A stretch of 64,000 nt of DNA from Roseinatronobacter monicus (GCF_006716865.1 NZ_VFPT01000001.1:3653001-3717000), one strand, 5' to 3'; shown: positions 27,659 through 36,769, counted from the first letter of the stretch. Notes: a model not told the origin generated them from the letters alone. Translations and numbers: made by a program.

Positions 27659-27900
27659 CGTAGACAGGAGCTACTTTCGAAGCAAATATCAACGTTGACG
27701 ACAGCATAGCGCGCCGAACATATCGACTGATGGATCAGTGTTTTCTCGAAAACGCAGGGGGTCAACATCATTACTTTGAGCGACCTTTAGCTTCCGATCC
27801 TCCGGATCATCTGTGATACCTCACGGCGACAGTATAAAATCGTTCCGACAGATCTGGACACAGGTTGTAACGTCGACAGAACAAACAAAGGAGATACGAA

Positions 27901-28182
27901 ATGGATGAAGTGTTCAACGTGGGCAAAACGATCTTGCTGGATGGCCAGCCCCTATCGCTCGTGACGCCCGCAGGTGTTGAGGCTTGGATCGATCAGGGGA
28001 TCAAGTACAGCTATCGCTACGATCAGGTGCGCGATCCGCTCGACGGCCAGATGAAATATCGCTGCCTCTATGAGAAGGACGGGGCGGATGTACCGTTTGT
28101 GCTGGTCAACAGTCCGAGCAGCGGCGACGGGCGCGTCATCCTGTTTGATGAGAAGCCGGATCAGTTGGGCAACCTGCAATAA
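27901..28182 (+). CDS. small unknown protein
   Basis: 93 residues; ATG after AAAGGAGATACGAA, an excellent ribosome binding site. Starts MDEVFNVGKTILLDGQPLSL. Likely beta-rich and cytoplasmic. No family recognised. The 240 bases upstream hold no gene. Confidence 0.55.
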   Translation: MDEVFNVGKTILLDGQPLSLVTPAGVEAWIDQGIKYSYRYDQVRDPLDGQMKYRCLYEKDGADVPFVLVNSPSSGDGRVILFDEKPDQLGNLQ

Positions 28183-28199
28183 AACGGGTTGATATTCTG

Positions 28200-28400
28200 C
28201 ACTGCCGCATGACGGCTTGGAGCCCATCAGCGACATTCAGGCATCCCGCAGCGAGACGAAACTGTTTGCAGGTGCAGCAACCCGTTCGGCCCTTTGCTGA
28301 CGGTCGGGATGACCACAGCGCCGCGGTGCAGCTTTTCCCGAACCGGTCACTCGTGCATTGCGCAGCATCGTAGCAGCCGCGCAACTGAGCCCGGCGCAGA
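28200..28400. repeat. dispersed GC-rich intergenic repeat, copy 1
   Basis: The stretch with AGCCCATCAGCG, ATTCAGGCA and TTTGCAGGTGC is about three-quarters identical by eye over some 70 bases to 43280-43360. Similar sequences lie at 39620-39800, 43140-43280 and 51600-51745. No coding potential is seen. Confidence 0.5.
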
Positions 28401-28420
28401 GGTCTTGTCCCCGCTTGGCA

Positions 28421-28679
28421 TCACGCCGGAACCTCGCCGGTATCTGAGCCGCTGGTGATTGTGCCGCCGCAGCTGGTTTTGCACCCAACATATGCCACGG
28501 GTTTGCCGTCAAGCCCGGCCACTGATGATCCCTCGGTGATTAGCGCGCCGCAGGCGCAGGCGTCGCCCAAGCGGGCAATCGCGTGGCCATCGACCTCGCC
28601 TGATCCGCCTTCGGTAATCGTGATATTGCCATGCCTGGGGCAGTCATGAACATCTCCAACGCGGGGCGATTGCGGGCAT
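28421..28679 (-). pseudogene. PAAR-domain protein, frameshifted near its start
   Basis: The ATG at 28679 follows GGGAGG and overlaps the stop of the upstream gene. The first codons (MPAIA) shift frame at a GCCCCGC, one C too many (28663-28666). The rest reads VGDVHDCPRHGNITITEG, then HAIARLGDACACG, a normal PAAR spike-tip protein of 85 residues if repaired. The insertion could be real or a sequencing error. Confidence 0.75.
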
Positions 28680-29338
28680 TACGCGGCCTCCCATATGTCG
28701 AACTCCGTGCCCTTTACCGTCGCAGTCCAGATCACGATCAGCTGGTCTTCATCAGGGCTTCGGACGGGTTTTTGCAACATGCGTGACTTGAAGAAAGCTG
28801 CGAGCTGGGGTTGGGGAACTGACTGGAGGGTCTCAAGTGACATGTCGAAGTCCAGCGGCTCGGGGGAATGGGCAATCATGACGCAGAGCGCAAAGGCATT
28901 GGGTTGCGCGGCCTCTACCAGCGCCGAGAGGCTGCGGGTCTGGGGCAAAAGCGTCGGGTTGAGGAGGCGTGCAGGGCGTTCATACTCGGGCAGAGGCTTG
29001 AGCGAGAACCCCGATGCGAGCCATGCGTCGAGGACCTGCGACAATGTGGCGCCTTGGCACCAGGAGAGGGCAACCGCACCGTAGGAGGTCCAGCCAGCTG
29101 CGGTGCAGAGAGCGGACCAACCTGCGCCAGGATAGGCTGCAAGGGCACGCAATACACTTAAATCCGTCCCATCAATCAGCGTACGGTTCTGGGCTGCACT
29201 GGCCAAACCGTATGGATTGACCGGCCAGGCTTTCGCATTCGCATGCAATCCCTGCCAAATATCAACGACCGTCAATCCATCGCCCAAATCGGTGACACCG
29301 GCCATTGGATTACATAAGTTATCCTCCGGCATAGACAT
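28679..29338 (-). CDS. unknown T6SS-cargo protein (possibly DUF6931)
   Basis: 219 residues from MSMPEDNLCNPMAG; its start lies inside the end of the PAAR gene (20-base overlap). It has a Trp/Ala-rich middle and a beta-rich C-terminus (QLIVIWTATVKGTEFDIWEA). It sits between an intact and a broken PAAR gene, the place of adaptor-like or structural partners. The DUF6931 assignment is from memory of the context and is weak. Confidence 0.55.
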   Translation of the reverse strand: MSMPEDNLCNPMAGVTDLGDGLTVVDIWQGLHANAKAWPVNPYGLASAAQNRTLIDGTDLSVLRALAAYPGAGWSALCTAAGWTSYGAVALSWCQGATLSQVLDAWLASGFSLKPLPEYERPARLLNPTLLPQTRSLSALVEAAQPNAFALCVMIAHSPEPLDFDMSLETLQSVPQPQLAAFFKSRMLQKPVRSPDEDQLIVIWTATVKGTEFDIWEAA

Positions 29339-29609
29339 TTCCTGAAGCTGCTGCCATCGCACCGCCGCAATCTACAGAATCGCCCAATCTGGCAACGGGG
29401 CGACCATTGACAAACACAGTTGCGGACCCACCTGCCACACTGCGGGGATGTGGGGGGCATTTGCCACACCCGTGCGCAGCGACCGCATCCCCCTGCCGCA
29501 AGGCTGGGTTGTCGTTGATATAGACATTCGGGCTTGCAGATACTGCCGATGTTGGCGGAAAGCAACCATGTCCGGATGCACTATCGCCCTTGCGTGAAAT
29601 GCCGGGCAT
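29319..29609 (-). CDS. PAAR-domain T6SS spike-tip protein
   Basis: 96 residues from MPGISRKGDSASGHGCFPPT. The repeated beta-turn motifs VYINDNPALRQGD, CPPHPRSVAGGSATVFVNG and VARLGDSVDCGG are those of PAAR proteins, which sharpen the VgrG spike by binding a metal with His and Cys residues. Its ATG overlaps the stop of the preceding gene (TGATG). Confidence 0.88.
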   Translation of the reverse strand: MPGISRKGDSASGHGCFPPTSAVSASPNVYINDNPALRQGDAVAAHGCGKCPPHPRSVAGGSATVFVNGRPVARLGDSVDCGGAMAAASGNVYAGG

Positions 29610-30895
29610 CAATCCGTCCTCTGTGGTGGCGCGGCGAACGGGTTGTGTTGCTCCGCCAGTGGTGGGCGCGGGCCAGTTCTTCGGCTGACCTTGTTGCGAT
29701 CAGCAATGCTGAGCAAGTCAGCAACACGGCAACTTGCGAACAGCTCGCTCAGATAATAGCCACTTTCCGGCGTGAGGGATAAGGGGGGGCGGCAGCGACG
29801 GCTGCTTTCAATTGTATACAATACGCCACCTGTGCATCGCCCCCGCGCAAGCGATACGGTTTCCTCGGGGTGGAAAGATCGGCGAGGGCGCGGTTCAACA
29901 TCGGAACACATTTCAAGCGCGCCATGCATCAGTTGCGCCCCCGGAATATCCTCAAATGCCTCCGGTGGTATCTGCCCCAGCAGCTCCGTCGCGACATCTA
30001 TATCCATCTCGTAATTCAACAAGCCGCAGATATAATCGGCTGTTTCAGAGAGCTGTGTCTTATCCATCACCTGCATGAGTGGTATACATTGACCACTCAA
30101 CGCCATCGCATCTTGCAACGCCTCTGGCGGTGTGGGTTGCGTACGCAGCCAGGACCAAAAGCTGTCATCGTAATGCCATGCAGACCATGCCTGAAACGCT
30201 ATTCTTACCTGTTCCGGCGCGACATGTTCGAACCATTCATCCGGTGGTGGCGCTTCGCCACGGTCCAGAAGCAGGTATGGCCGTCCACGCGTCACATGCC
30301 CATTCAAGAAAAACAAACGCGCGTAAATATCTGCCCGCAACAGCGTTGAAAAAGGTTCCTCCGGCAGCTCCGGCAGCTCGGCAATCACAAGGTCCCGCTG
30401 GGTCACCAGGCAGCTTCTTTCATCCTCGTGTTGATACGTCGGATTGATCGCCTGCATGAATATCTGGCACATACTGCGTTGATCGGACAGCCCCTGTGCC
30501 GCGCGATCCCACAATCCATCTCTCCCGAATTGTGCACGATAGCTATAATGAATGGCCCGTTTTCTGTTTTCTGGCTGTGCCGCATAATCCGCAAAACGCT
30601 GTGCGATCTGATCTGCATAGATGGTGCGCAACCGAAATGCGCGTGGGATTTCAACATCATGCATTTCGCGCGCGCGCACGGGCGAGACCAGGTTGGATGC
30701 AAGGTAAAACAGGTCATCCGGGTCAGTCGGATCCCCGCGTTCCAGCGCATCAAAGAACAGGGTCACGTTCTCCTCGAAGCTCAGGTCCAGATCAAGCCGC
30801 AAAGGCGTATCCGCATGCGCCGAAGGCACAGCCCACAGGCATGTCGAGAGTGCAAGGCCTCTGAGCAGGTGATCAATTTTCAATCGTGTCAACAT
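29609..30895 (-). CDS. exported unknown protein, tandem paralogue 1 (possible periplasmic immunity)
   Basis: 428 residues. Signal peptide: LLRGLALSTCLWAVPSAHAD, cleavage near residue 28. The mature protein is acidic, helical and cysteine-containing, with no recognised domain. Nearly identical to the protein at 30933-32207 except for a divergent patch around residues 195-235. Two exported paralogues directly after a vgrG-linked gene suggest immunity proteins against a periplasm-acting effector; this is inference. Confidence 0.7.
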   Translation of the reverse strand: MLTRLKIDHLLRGLALSTCLWAVPSAHADTPLRLDLDLSFEENVTLFFDALERGDPTDPDDLFYLASNLVSPVRAREMHDVEIPRAFRLRTIYADQIAQRFADYAAQPENRKRAIHYSYRAQFGRDGLWDRAAQGLSDQRSMCQIFMQAINPTYQHEDERSCLVTQRDLVIAELPELPEEPFSTLLRADIYARLFFLNGHVTRGRPYLLLDRGEAPPPDEWFEHVAPEQVRIAFQAWSAWHYDDSFWSWLRTQPTPPEALQDAMALSGQCIPLMQVMDKTQLSETADYICGLLNYEMDIDVATELLGQIPPEAFEDIPGAQLMHGALEMCSDVEPRPRRSFHPEETVSLARGRCTGGVLYTIESSRRCRPPLSLTPESGYYLSELFASCRVADLLSIADRNKVSRRTGPRPPLAEQHNPFAAPPQRTD

Positions 30896-30909
30896 CGCTA
30901 TGACCTACA

Positions 30910-30933
30910 GCCCTTGCGTGAAATGCCGGGAAT
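30910..30933 (-). pseudogene. vestige of the PAAR gene start between the tandem paralogues
   Basis: The 24 bases equal the first eight codons of the PAAR gene at 29609, with its ATG changed to ATT. They directly follow paralogue 2. This shows that the duplicated unit ended inside the PAAR gene. Confidence 0.7.
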
Positions 30934-32207
30934 CAATCTGTCCTCTGTGGTGGCGTGGCGAACGGGTTGTGTTGCTCCGCCAGTGGTGGGCGCGGGCCAG
31001 TTCTTCGGCTGACCTGGTTGCGATCAGCAATGCTGAGCAAGTTGGCAACACGGCAACTTGCGAACAGCTCGCTCAGATAATAGCCACTTTCCGGCGTGAG
31101 GGATAAGGGGGGGCGGCAGCGACGGCTGCTTTCAAGTGTATGCAATACAACACCTGTGCATCGCCCCCGCGCAAGCGATACGGTTTCCTCGGGTTGGAAA
31201 GATCGGCGAGGGCGCGGTTCAACATCAGAACACATTGCAAGCGCGCCATGCATCAGTTGCGCCCCCGGAATATCCTCAAATGCCTCCGGTGGTATTTGCC
31301 CCAGCAGCTCCGTCGCGACATCCATATCCATCTCGTAATTCAACAAGCCGCAGATATAATCGGCTGTTTCAGAGAGCTGTGTCTTATCCATCACCTGCAT
31401 GAGTGAGATACACAGGTCGCTCAACGCCATCGCATCTTGCAAAGCCTCTGGCGGTATGGGTTGCGTACGTAGCCAAGACCAGAAGCTGTCGTCGTAATGC
31501 CATGCGCGCCAGACGTCGAACGCGGTTTTGACACGTTCCGGCGCGACGTTTTCGAACCATTCGTCAGGTGGCGGCTCGCTGCCACGGTCATACGTATATA
31601 TCCGGCCGGTGAAACGGGCGTGGTCATTTAAAAAAAATAAATAGGCATGAATATCTGCCCGCAACAGCGTTGAAAAAGGTTCCTCCGGCAGCTCCGGCAG
31701 CTCGGCAATCACAAGGTCCCGCTGGGTCACCAGGCAGCTTCTTTCATCCTCGTGTTGATACGTCGGATTGATCGCCTGCATGAATATCTGGCAGATGCTG
31801 CGTTGATCGGACAGCCCGTCTGCGTCGCGATCCCAAAGACTGCCCCCCCCAAATCTGGAGTGATAGCTGTAATAGATCGCCCGCTTCTTGTTCTCTGGCT
31901 CTGCAGCATAATCCGCAAAACGCTGTGCGATCTGATCTGCATAGATGGTGCGCAACCGAAATGCGCGTGGGATTTCAACATCATGCATTTCGCGCGCGCG
32001 CACGGGCGAGACCAGGTTGGATGCAAGGTAAAACAGGTCATCCGGGTCAGTCGGATCCCCGCGTTCCAGCGCATCAAAGAACAGGTTCACGTTCTCCTCG
32101 AAGCTCAGGTCCAGATCAAGCCGCAAAGGCGTATCCGCATGCGCCGAAGGTGCAGCCCACAGGCATGTCGAGAGTGCAAGGCCTCTGAGCAGGTGATCAA
32201 TTTTCAA
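30933..32207 (-). CDS. exported unknown protein, tandem paralogue 2 (start removed by IS1595)
   Basis: 424 residues if started at the TTG at 32207 (codon 5 of the original gene). The original ATG now lies at 33279, beyond the IS. The signal peptide (HLLRGLALSTCLWAAPSAHA) is kept. Highly similar to paralogue 1 apart from the segment HARFTGRIYTYDRGSEPPPD and its surroundings. Whether the TTG supports translation is unclear, since its ribosome binding site would be IS sequence. Confidence 0.65.
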   Translation of the reverse strand: MKIDHLLRGLALSTCLWAAPSAHADTPLRLDLDLSFEENVNLFFDALERGDPTDPDDLFYLASNLVSPVRAREMHDVEIPRAFRLRTIYADQIAQRFADYAAEPENKKRAIYYSYHSRFGGGSLWDRDADGLSDQRSICQIFMQAINPTYQHEDERSCLVTQRDLVIAELPELPEEPFSTLLRADIHAYLFFLNDHARFTGRIYTYDRGSEPPPDEWFENVAPERVKTAFDVWRAWHYDDSFWSWLRTQPIPPEALQDAMALSDLCISLMQVMDKTQLSETADYICGLLNYEMDMDVATELLGQIPPEAFEDIPGAQLMHGALAMCSDVEPRPRRSFQPEETVSLARGRCTGVVLHTLESSRRCRPPLSLTPESGYYLSELFASCRVANLLSIADRNQVSRRTGPRPPLAEQHNPFATPPQRTD

Positions 32208-33259
32208 GGCTCAATTAGCGTTTGTTATGCGTGCCCATGTGCGATAGAACATATAGTGAACATACTGTGTGGAGGGGTATATATGGACCACGACATCTTT
32301 CTGGTTTGGCTCAATGAGACGGATAACCTCTCGCCGGACCAGCGCGCCGAGGCGAGTCGGATCCTTTCTGGGTCTCCGTCATTGCAGGCGGTGGTCGATC
32401 TCCTTGAGGCAAAGGTTCGTGAGGACCGTATCTGCCCGCACTGCGCTTCAGAAGGAGCTATCATCAGGGGTCATGCAAGTGGCCTTTCCCGGTTCTTTTG
32501 CAAAGGCTGCGGCAAAACCTTCAACGCGTTGACCGGTACTCCGCTGGCGCGCCTGCGCCACAAGGGCCGTTGGGCAGAGTTCGCTGCTTCGTTACGTGAC
32601 GGCGAAACGGTAAAGGTATCCGCTGAGCGTTGCATGGTGGCGCGCACGACCGCTTTTCGTTGGCGTCATCGTTTTCTTCGGGCGGTGACGGCTGGGGCGA
32701 TCAAGTTGCGCGGCATCGTCGAAGCCGACGAGACCTTCTTTCTGAGCAGCCGAAAAGGTGAACGAAACCTTGATCGTAAGGCCCGTAAACGTGGCGGCAA
32801 GGCCGCCAAACGCGGCTTGTCGGAGGAGCAGGTTCCGGTCTTGGTCGCAGCCGACCGATCCGGCACCACCATAAGTGCTGTCTTGCCAGCAGTGACGGCC
32901 GCACATCTGCAGGCGGTTTTGCAGCCGCTTCTCGATCCTGATGCGCTCTTGGTCACTGATGGCTGCACCAGTTACCCGCCTTGCGCAGCAGCAATGGGCA
33001 TCAGCCATGAAAGCCTCAACCAGACTGCAGGACAACGTGTTCGCGGGGAGTTGCACATTCAAACCGTGAACAGTCGACATGAGCGGCTCAAGACATTCCT
33101 GCGGCGCCATCGCGGCATCGCAACCAAGTACTTGGACAGCTACCTGCGCTGGTTTCAACTTGCAGTCATTCCAAAACACCAAACTCCCCGCGCGATACTC
33201 GCCGCCGCCGCAGGAATCCTGCCTATCTCAAGGCACGCATAATTAACGCCAATTGAGCC
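32208..33259 (+). mobile_element. IS1595-family insertion sequence with 8-bp target duplication
   Basis: 1052 bp. Terminal inverted repeats of about 28 bp begin GGCTCAATTAGCG on the left and GGCTCAATTGGCG on the right complement. The target duplication is ATTTTCAA at 32200-32207 and 33260-33267. Joining the flanks restores the same junction that precedes paralogue 1. One transposase gene on the plus strand, opposite to the T6SS operon. Confidence 0.92.
32283..33242 (+). CDS. IS1595-family transposase
   Basis: 319 residues from MDHDIFLVWLNETD. A zinc-ribbon (CPHC at about 44-47, then CKGCGKTF at about 69) precedes the ISXO2-like catalytic domain, with EADETFFLSSRKG, VTDGCTSY and a C-terminal HERLKTFLRRHRGI. 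Complete, so the element may be active. Confidence 0.9.
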   Translation: MDHDIFLVWLNETDNLSPDQRAEASRILSGSPSLQAVVDLLEAKVREDRICPHCASEGAIIRGHASGLSRFFCKGCGKTFNALTGTPLARLRHKGRWAEFAASLRDGETVKVSAERCMVARTTAFRWRHRFLRAVTAGAIKLRGIVEADETFFLSSRKGERNLDRKARKRGGKAAKRGLSEEQVPVLVAADRSGTTISAVLPAVTAAHLQAVLQPLLDPDALLVTDGCTSYPPCAAAMGISHESLNQTAGQRVRGELHIQTVNSRHERLKTFLRRHRGIATKYLDSYLRWFQLAVIPKHQTPRAILAAAAGILPISRHA

Positions 33260-34225
33260 ATTTTCAATCGTGTCAACATCGCGTTGCAACCTTTTTAAAT
33301 AATCCAGCATCTGTTGGGCCTCGGCAAGATCAGCTTCAAGGCGCGGGATGGTCGATTCCTCAATCCTCCTGCGTGCTCTATGATCACGCTCCGTGGCGAG
33401 CATGCTATAGATCCTGCGCACAGGGTTGGAGCCCTGTTGGCCGGCTTGCCTGTCTGTGATCTGCTGTGGCAGGTCGTAATTCATCCTTCGCATCTCTGCG
33501 ATGATCTGCGCTTCGATCGCCGCAATCCCGGCTTCATAGGCAGCGATCGACTCTGCGATCGGCCCTCTGGGGATCAGCGCCGGATTGGACAATATCGCCA
33601 TGTCTTCAACACTTGCCCCCCAGTTCTTGATGGCCTGCCCTTCCGCGTAGAGATTGGCAAAAACATCCACGGCATCAGGTGGCACATCGCCCGCAGCGCG
33701 TGCAAAATCGATCAAGAACCACCGCACATGATTGGAGTACACGTAGGCATATTCCACATGTTTCTTTAGTTCGGCATCATCCTGGTAAACACTCTCAATC
33801 ACCCGCAACAGACCTTGCTGTGTTCTGTATGTGATATGCATATGGACGAATTGGAAGGCCGCCTGGTTTCCTAGATCCTCGCCAATTCCAAGCTTCCCCC
33901 AGGCGCGCCCAAAACTGCGAACTGCGCGTTCGAATCTGGGGCGCGAAAAACCTCGATATTGTCGCGCCACATCTTCACCAACATCCTCATAGGTCTCGAT
34001 GAAGTATTTCCATTCCGGACTAACCTGTTCAGACAATCTGCCCACGCCCTCGGCGATTTGTTCGACCGCCGTGCCCACATTCTCCGCCACGCTGTCAGAG
34101 GCCTGCTCGTTATAATACCACGCCCCCGAAGTGACCAGTTCACCGCGCGTGAATTTGGCAATCTCCAGTCCCATCTGGTTGAACTCTGCCAGCACCAGCT
34201 CCTTGAAATCATCCGCGTCTGCCAT
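33155..34225 (-). CDS. vgrG-linked unknown protein, putative T6SS effector (C-terminus altered by IS1595)
   Basis: Starts at an ATG overlapping the vgrG stop (TGATG). The native protein is 322 residues, ending DVDTIEN. The IS1595 insertion replaced its TGA stop, adding 34 residues of IS-encoded sequence. Mostly helical, with coiled coil near 270-315 and no signal peptide. It lacks a domain I know. Position directly behind vgrG and before two exported paralogues is that of a cargo effector; activity unknown. Confidence 0.6.
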   Translation of the reverse strand: MADADDFKELVLAEFNQMGLEIAKFTRGELVTSGAWYYNEQASDSVAENVGTAVEQIAEGVGRLSEQVSPEWKYFIETYEDVGEDVARQYRGFSRPRFERAVRSFGRAWGKLGIGEDLGNQAAFQFVHMHITYRTQQGLLRVIESVYQDDAELKKHVEYAYVYSNHVRWFLIDFARAAGDVPPDAVDVFANLYAEGQAIKNWGASVEDMAILSNPALIPRGPIAESIAAYEAGIAAIEAQIIAEMRRMNYDLPQQITDRQAGQQGSNPVRRIYSMLATERDHRARRRIEESTIPRLEADLAEAQQMLDYLKRLQRDVDTIENGSIGVNYACLEIGRIPAAAASIARGVWCFGMTAS

Positions 34226-36321
34226 CAGTTCAACCTTATCTCGCCTGCTTTGGCGTCTATCTTGTCTTCCATATCGATCTTGAAAGATTTCCCCGACAAG
34301 ATAACTCGCCCGTCCTTATGCATCGTCAAAACCGATTTTCCGACTTTGATTGCGACAAGAGAATGAGCGGAAAGATCCAGAACCCTATTTGCTGTCACCG
34401 TCACATTGGTGCCCGCATTCAGGCTGATTTGTTGACCGGCGCTGATGTATTTATGCGAGCCCACAGTTTCCGATGACAACACGCCAACAGCCTCGGTCTT
34501 ACTTTTTTCCACGGTCAAGGCGTAGTTGCCCGTCCCTGGATTGATCACACCGGGCAGTCCAAGGGCACTCGCAACTTTGCCAATGCCTTCCGTCAGGGTT
34601 TGCAGCCCGCGAGAGAACATTTGCCCAAGATTGGAAGGGCCGACAGATATGAAAACATTTCCACCGATACGTTCGATGTGATTGTCTCCGACCTCTATGA
34701 CCTTTTCCGCACCTACACTCTGCACCCAGTTATTGTCGATGCGCTCGGTGTGGTTGTTACGGGTCTTCTCGTTCCTGTCCTTCTGCGCATGCAGGAACAC
34801 TTCCTCCCGCCCGGCCTCATCCTCAAACCGCAGCTCGTTGAACCCTGTCCCCTTGTGGGTGTCGGACTTGATGGTCATGCGGGTCTTGTGTTCGGGCAGT
34901 TTGTAAGGAGGGCGGTTGCGGGCGTTGTAGGTACGTCCGGTGATGATGGGTTGGTCGGCATCCCCGTCGAAGAAATCCACGATGACTTCCTGGCCAATGC
35001 GCGGGATGGCCATATGGCCCCAGCCGCCTCCGCCCCAGTTCTGGCTGACGCGGATCCAGCAGCTGGAGTGCTCGTCGGCAGGTGTGTGGCGATTCCATTC
35101 GAATTGGACCTTCACGCGGCCAAAATTGTCACAATAAATCTCTTCTCCGGGGGGGCCGGTGACCACGGCCATTTGCGGCCCGTCCACCACCGGTTTGCGC
35201 GGCACTGCGGGGCGATAGGGCAGATGTCCGGGCTTGGTGACGAAGCTGGCGGAATAGGTCGTGGGCGCGTCGCCTGCGTCTTCTTCCAGCGCGGCGGATT
35301 GCTGGCCCGAATGCGACACGGCCAGCAGCCGGTGGCGGCTATTGGCGCGCGGGTCAGTATGGGCGGCCAGCGTCATCTGGAAGGCTGCGTTCAAATGCAG
35401 GCAATTCGTCTCACCCGCGCCAGTGGTGGCATCGACCCGCTCAGCCTCGATCCTGTGGCGGGTGAAGCGGTTGCCCACGCTGGCGGGGTCTTTGTAGCGG
35501 CCCGGATAGGCGAAATGCTCGTAGCGCCCTTTCAGCCCGTCCAGCCGCTCGCCCACGGCCAGCGTGCCCATCCCGGCGGGGGGGTTGTGGAACGTGTAAT
35601 CCTCCATCGCATAATGCGAGGCGCGCAGCCGCTCGGTCTGACTGAAGCGGCTGACCCAGACCCCGCGCGACTGCCCGCCGGGATTGGCATTATAGGCCAG
35701 CACCGGATCGGCGATCATCGGCATGGCCAGCGGCGCATCGGTCACGATCAGCTTATGGCCGTCGGGCGAATGGGCGAAGGCGTAGAAAATCCCTTCCTCG
35801 GCCAGAATGCGCTCCAGGAACGCGCGGTTGGTCTCGCCCGCCTGGGTCAGATATTCGCGCGGCAGATAGGTCTCAGCCAGCCGCCAATCCACATCCGTGA
35901 CGCCCTGTTCGGACAGCAATTGCGCGGCCACTTCGGGCACGGTCATATCCTGCCAGATGCGCCAATCCGAGCCATGATCGAGCCGCGACAGGCTCGGGCG
36001 CAGCACCAGCGTATAAAAGGTGCGCCGGTACCCGCTATCGCCGCGCATGGCATCTGTGACAATCCCGTGGAAATGACGCGGGGTCTGGTATTTGCTATAC
36101 AATCCCAGACAGGCCGGCGCATCCAGCAGGGCTGCCAGATCGATATCAGGGTCCAATGAGGCCAGATCCACAACGATCTCGAAGGGCGTGTTGATCGCCT
36201 CTTGCACCGAGAACCCCACAACCGTGAACCGCCCCGCCGCCGCTTCAAACCCGAAGGCCAGATCCTGATCCTGATCCAGAAACCGCTGCGCAAGGCTGGA
36301 AAGCTGCTCAAATAAGCTCAT
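34225..36321 (-). CDS. vgrG: T6SS spike protein VgrG (TssI)
   Basis: 698 residues. The gp27-like part covers about 1-380 (LSRLDHGSDWRIWQDMTVPE; FLERILAEEGIFYAF). The gp5 OB-fold segment follows, with RVKVQFEWNR and WIRVSQNWGGGGWGHMAIPR, then IGQEVIVDFFDGDADQPIIT. The beta-helix repeats come next (NNHTERIDNNWVQSVG; VGDNHIERIGG). The C-terminus ends with needle repeats and carries no extra toxin domain, so effectors are separate proteins. Neighbours are hcp and PAAR genes; no T6SS baseplate, sheath or membrane genes are in the window. Confidence 0.95.
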   Translation of the reverse strand: MSLFEQLSSLAQRFLDQDQDLAFGFEAAAGRFTVVGFSVQEAINTPFEIVVDLASLDPDIDLAALLDAPACLGLYSKYQTPRHFHGIVTDAMRGDSGYRRTFYTLVLRPSLSRLDHGSDWRIWQDMTVPEVAAQLLSEQGVTDVDWRLAETYLPREYLTQAGETNRAFLERILAEEGIFYAFAHSPDGHKLIVTDAPLAMPMIADPVLAYNANPGGQSRGVWVSRFSQTERLRASHYAMEDYTFHNPPAGMGTLAVGERLDGLKGRYEHFAYPGRYKDPASVGNRFTRHRIEAERVDATTGAGETNCLHLNAAFQMTLAAHTDPRANSRHRLLAVSHSGQQSAALEEDAGDAPTTYSASFVTKPGHLPYRPAVPRKPVVDGPQMAVVTGPPGEEIYCDNFGRVKVQFEWNRHTPADEHSSCWIRVSQNWGGGGWGHMAIPRIGQEVIVDFFDGDADQPIITGRTYNARNRPPYKLPEHKTRMTIKSDTHKGTGFNELRFEDEAGREEVFLHAQKDRNEKTRNNHTERIDNNWVQSVGAEKVIEVGDNHIERIGGNVFISVGPSNLGQMFSRGLQTLTEGIGKVASALGLPGVINPGTGNYALTVEKSKTEAVGVLSSETVGSHKYISAGQQISLNAGTNVTVTANRVLDLSAHSLVAIKVGKSVLTMHKDGRVILSGKSFKIDMEDKIDAKAGEIRLN

Positions 36322-36331
36322 GAAATCTCCT

Positions 36332-36769
36332 CTATGCTGTCAATTTTAGCCGTCCGCGCCATCTGGGCTGACGAGTAATCAGGGGGCTCTGCAAAGGCCA
36401 GTGCCAGGCCGGAAGCGCCCGCACCTTCAGGCGCCATTTACGGTCCGCCGGAAATTGGAATTCCAACGCATGATCCTGTGTCACCGAGGCAGAAATTTTC
36501 GGCGGCGTCCCGGCGAGGGGCTGTGAAATGTCAATCTGCTCTTGCAGCCTGTTCTCACCAATCAATAACAGGCTCAGCTGCTCTTCGTGCAACACACCAT
36601 GGGTGACGAAGGCCAGATATTCCTGCGCGTTGCCCAGCTGCCAAACTTGGTCGATGTAGCGTCCCGCTATGGGCAGATCGATGGCGGTCATCGTGCTGCG
36701 CAGGATCGCGGGCGTATCCTCATCCCCATCTGACTGATCCAGCCAGAAATTCGGCGTAACATCGCGCAT
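36332..36769 (-). CDS. unknown protein between a vgrG stub and vgrG
   Basis: 145 residues from MRDVTPNFWLDQSDGDED; the ATG overlaps the stop of the vgrG stub. No signal peptide or membrane helix; beta-rich with a Trp/Arg-rich C-terminus (PAWHWPLQSPLITRQPRWRG). It ends 10 bases before vgrG. Position suggests an adaptor or chaperone for loading cargo, but no known adaptor family is recognised. Confidence 0.55.
   Translation of the reverse strand: MRDVTPNFWLDQSDGDEDTPAILRSTMTAIDLPIAGRYIDQVWQLGNAQEYLAFVTHGVLHEEQLSLLLIGENRLQEQIDISQPLAGTPPKISASVTQDHALEFQFPADRKWRLKVRALPAWHWPLQSPLITRQPRWRGRLKLTA

Noticed and set aside
31752..32282. Long upstream extension of the IS1595 transposase frame
   Set aside because: The open frame runs back through the paralogue on the other strand. 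The true start is the ATG at 32283 within the IS boundaries.
34600..36159. Plus-strand frame of 519 codons opposite vgrG
   Set aside because: It is antisense to VgrG motifs and has no ribosome binding site or domain.
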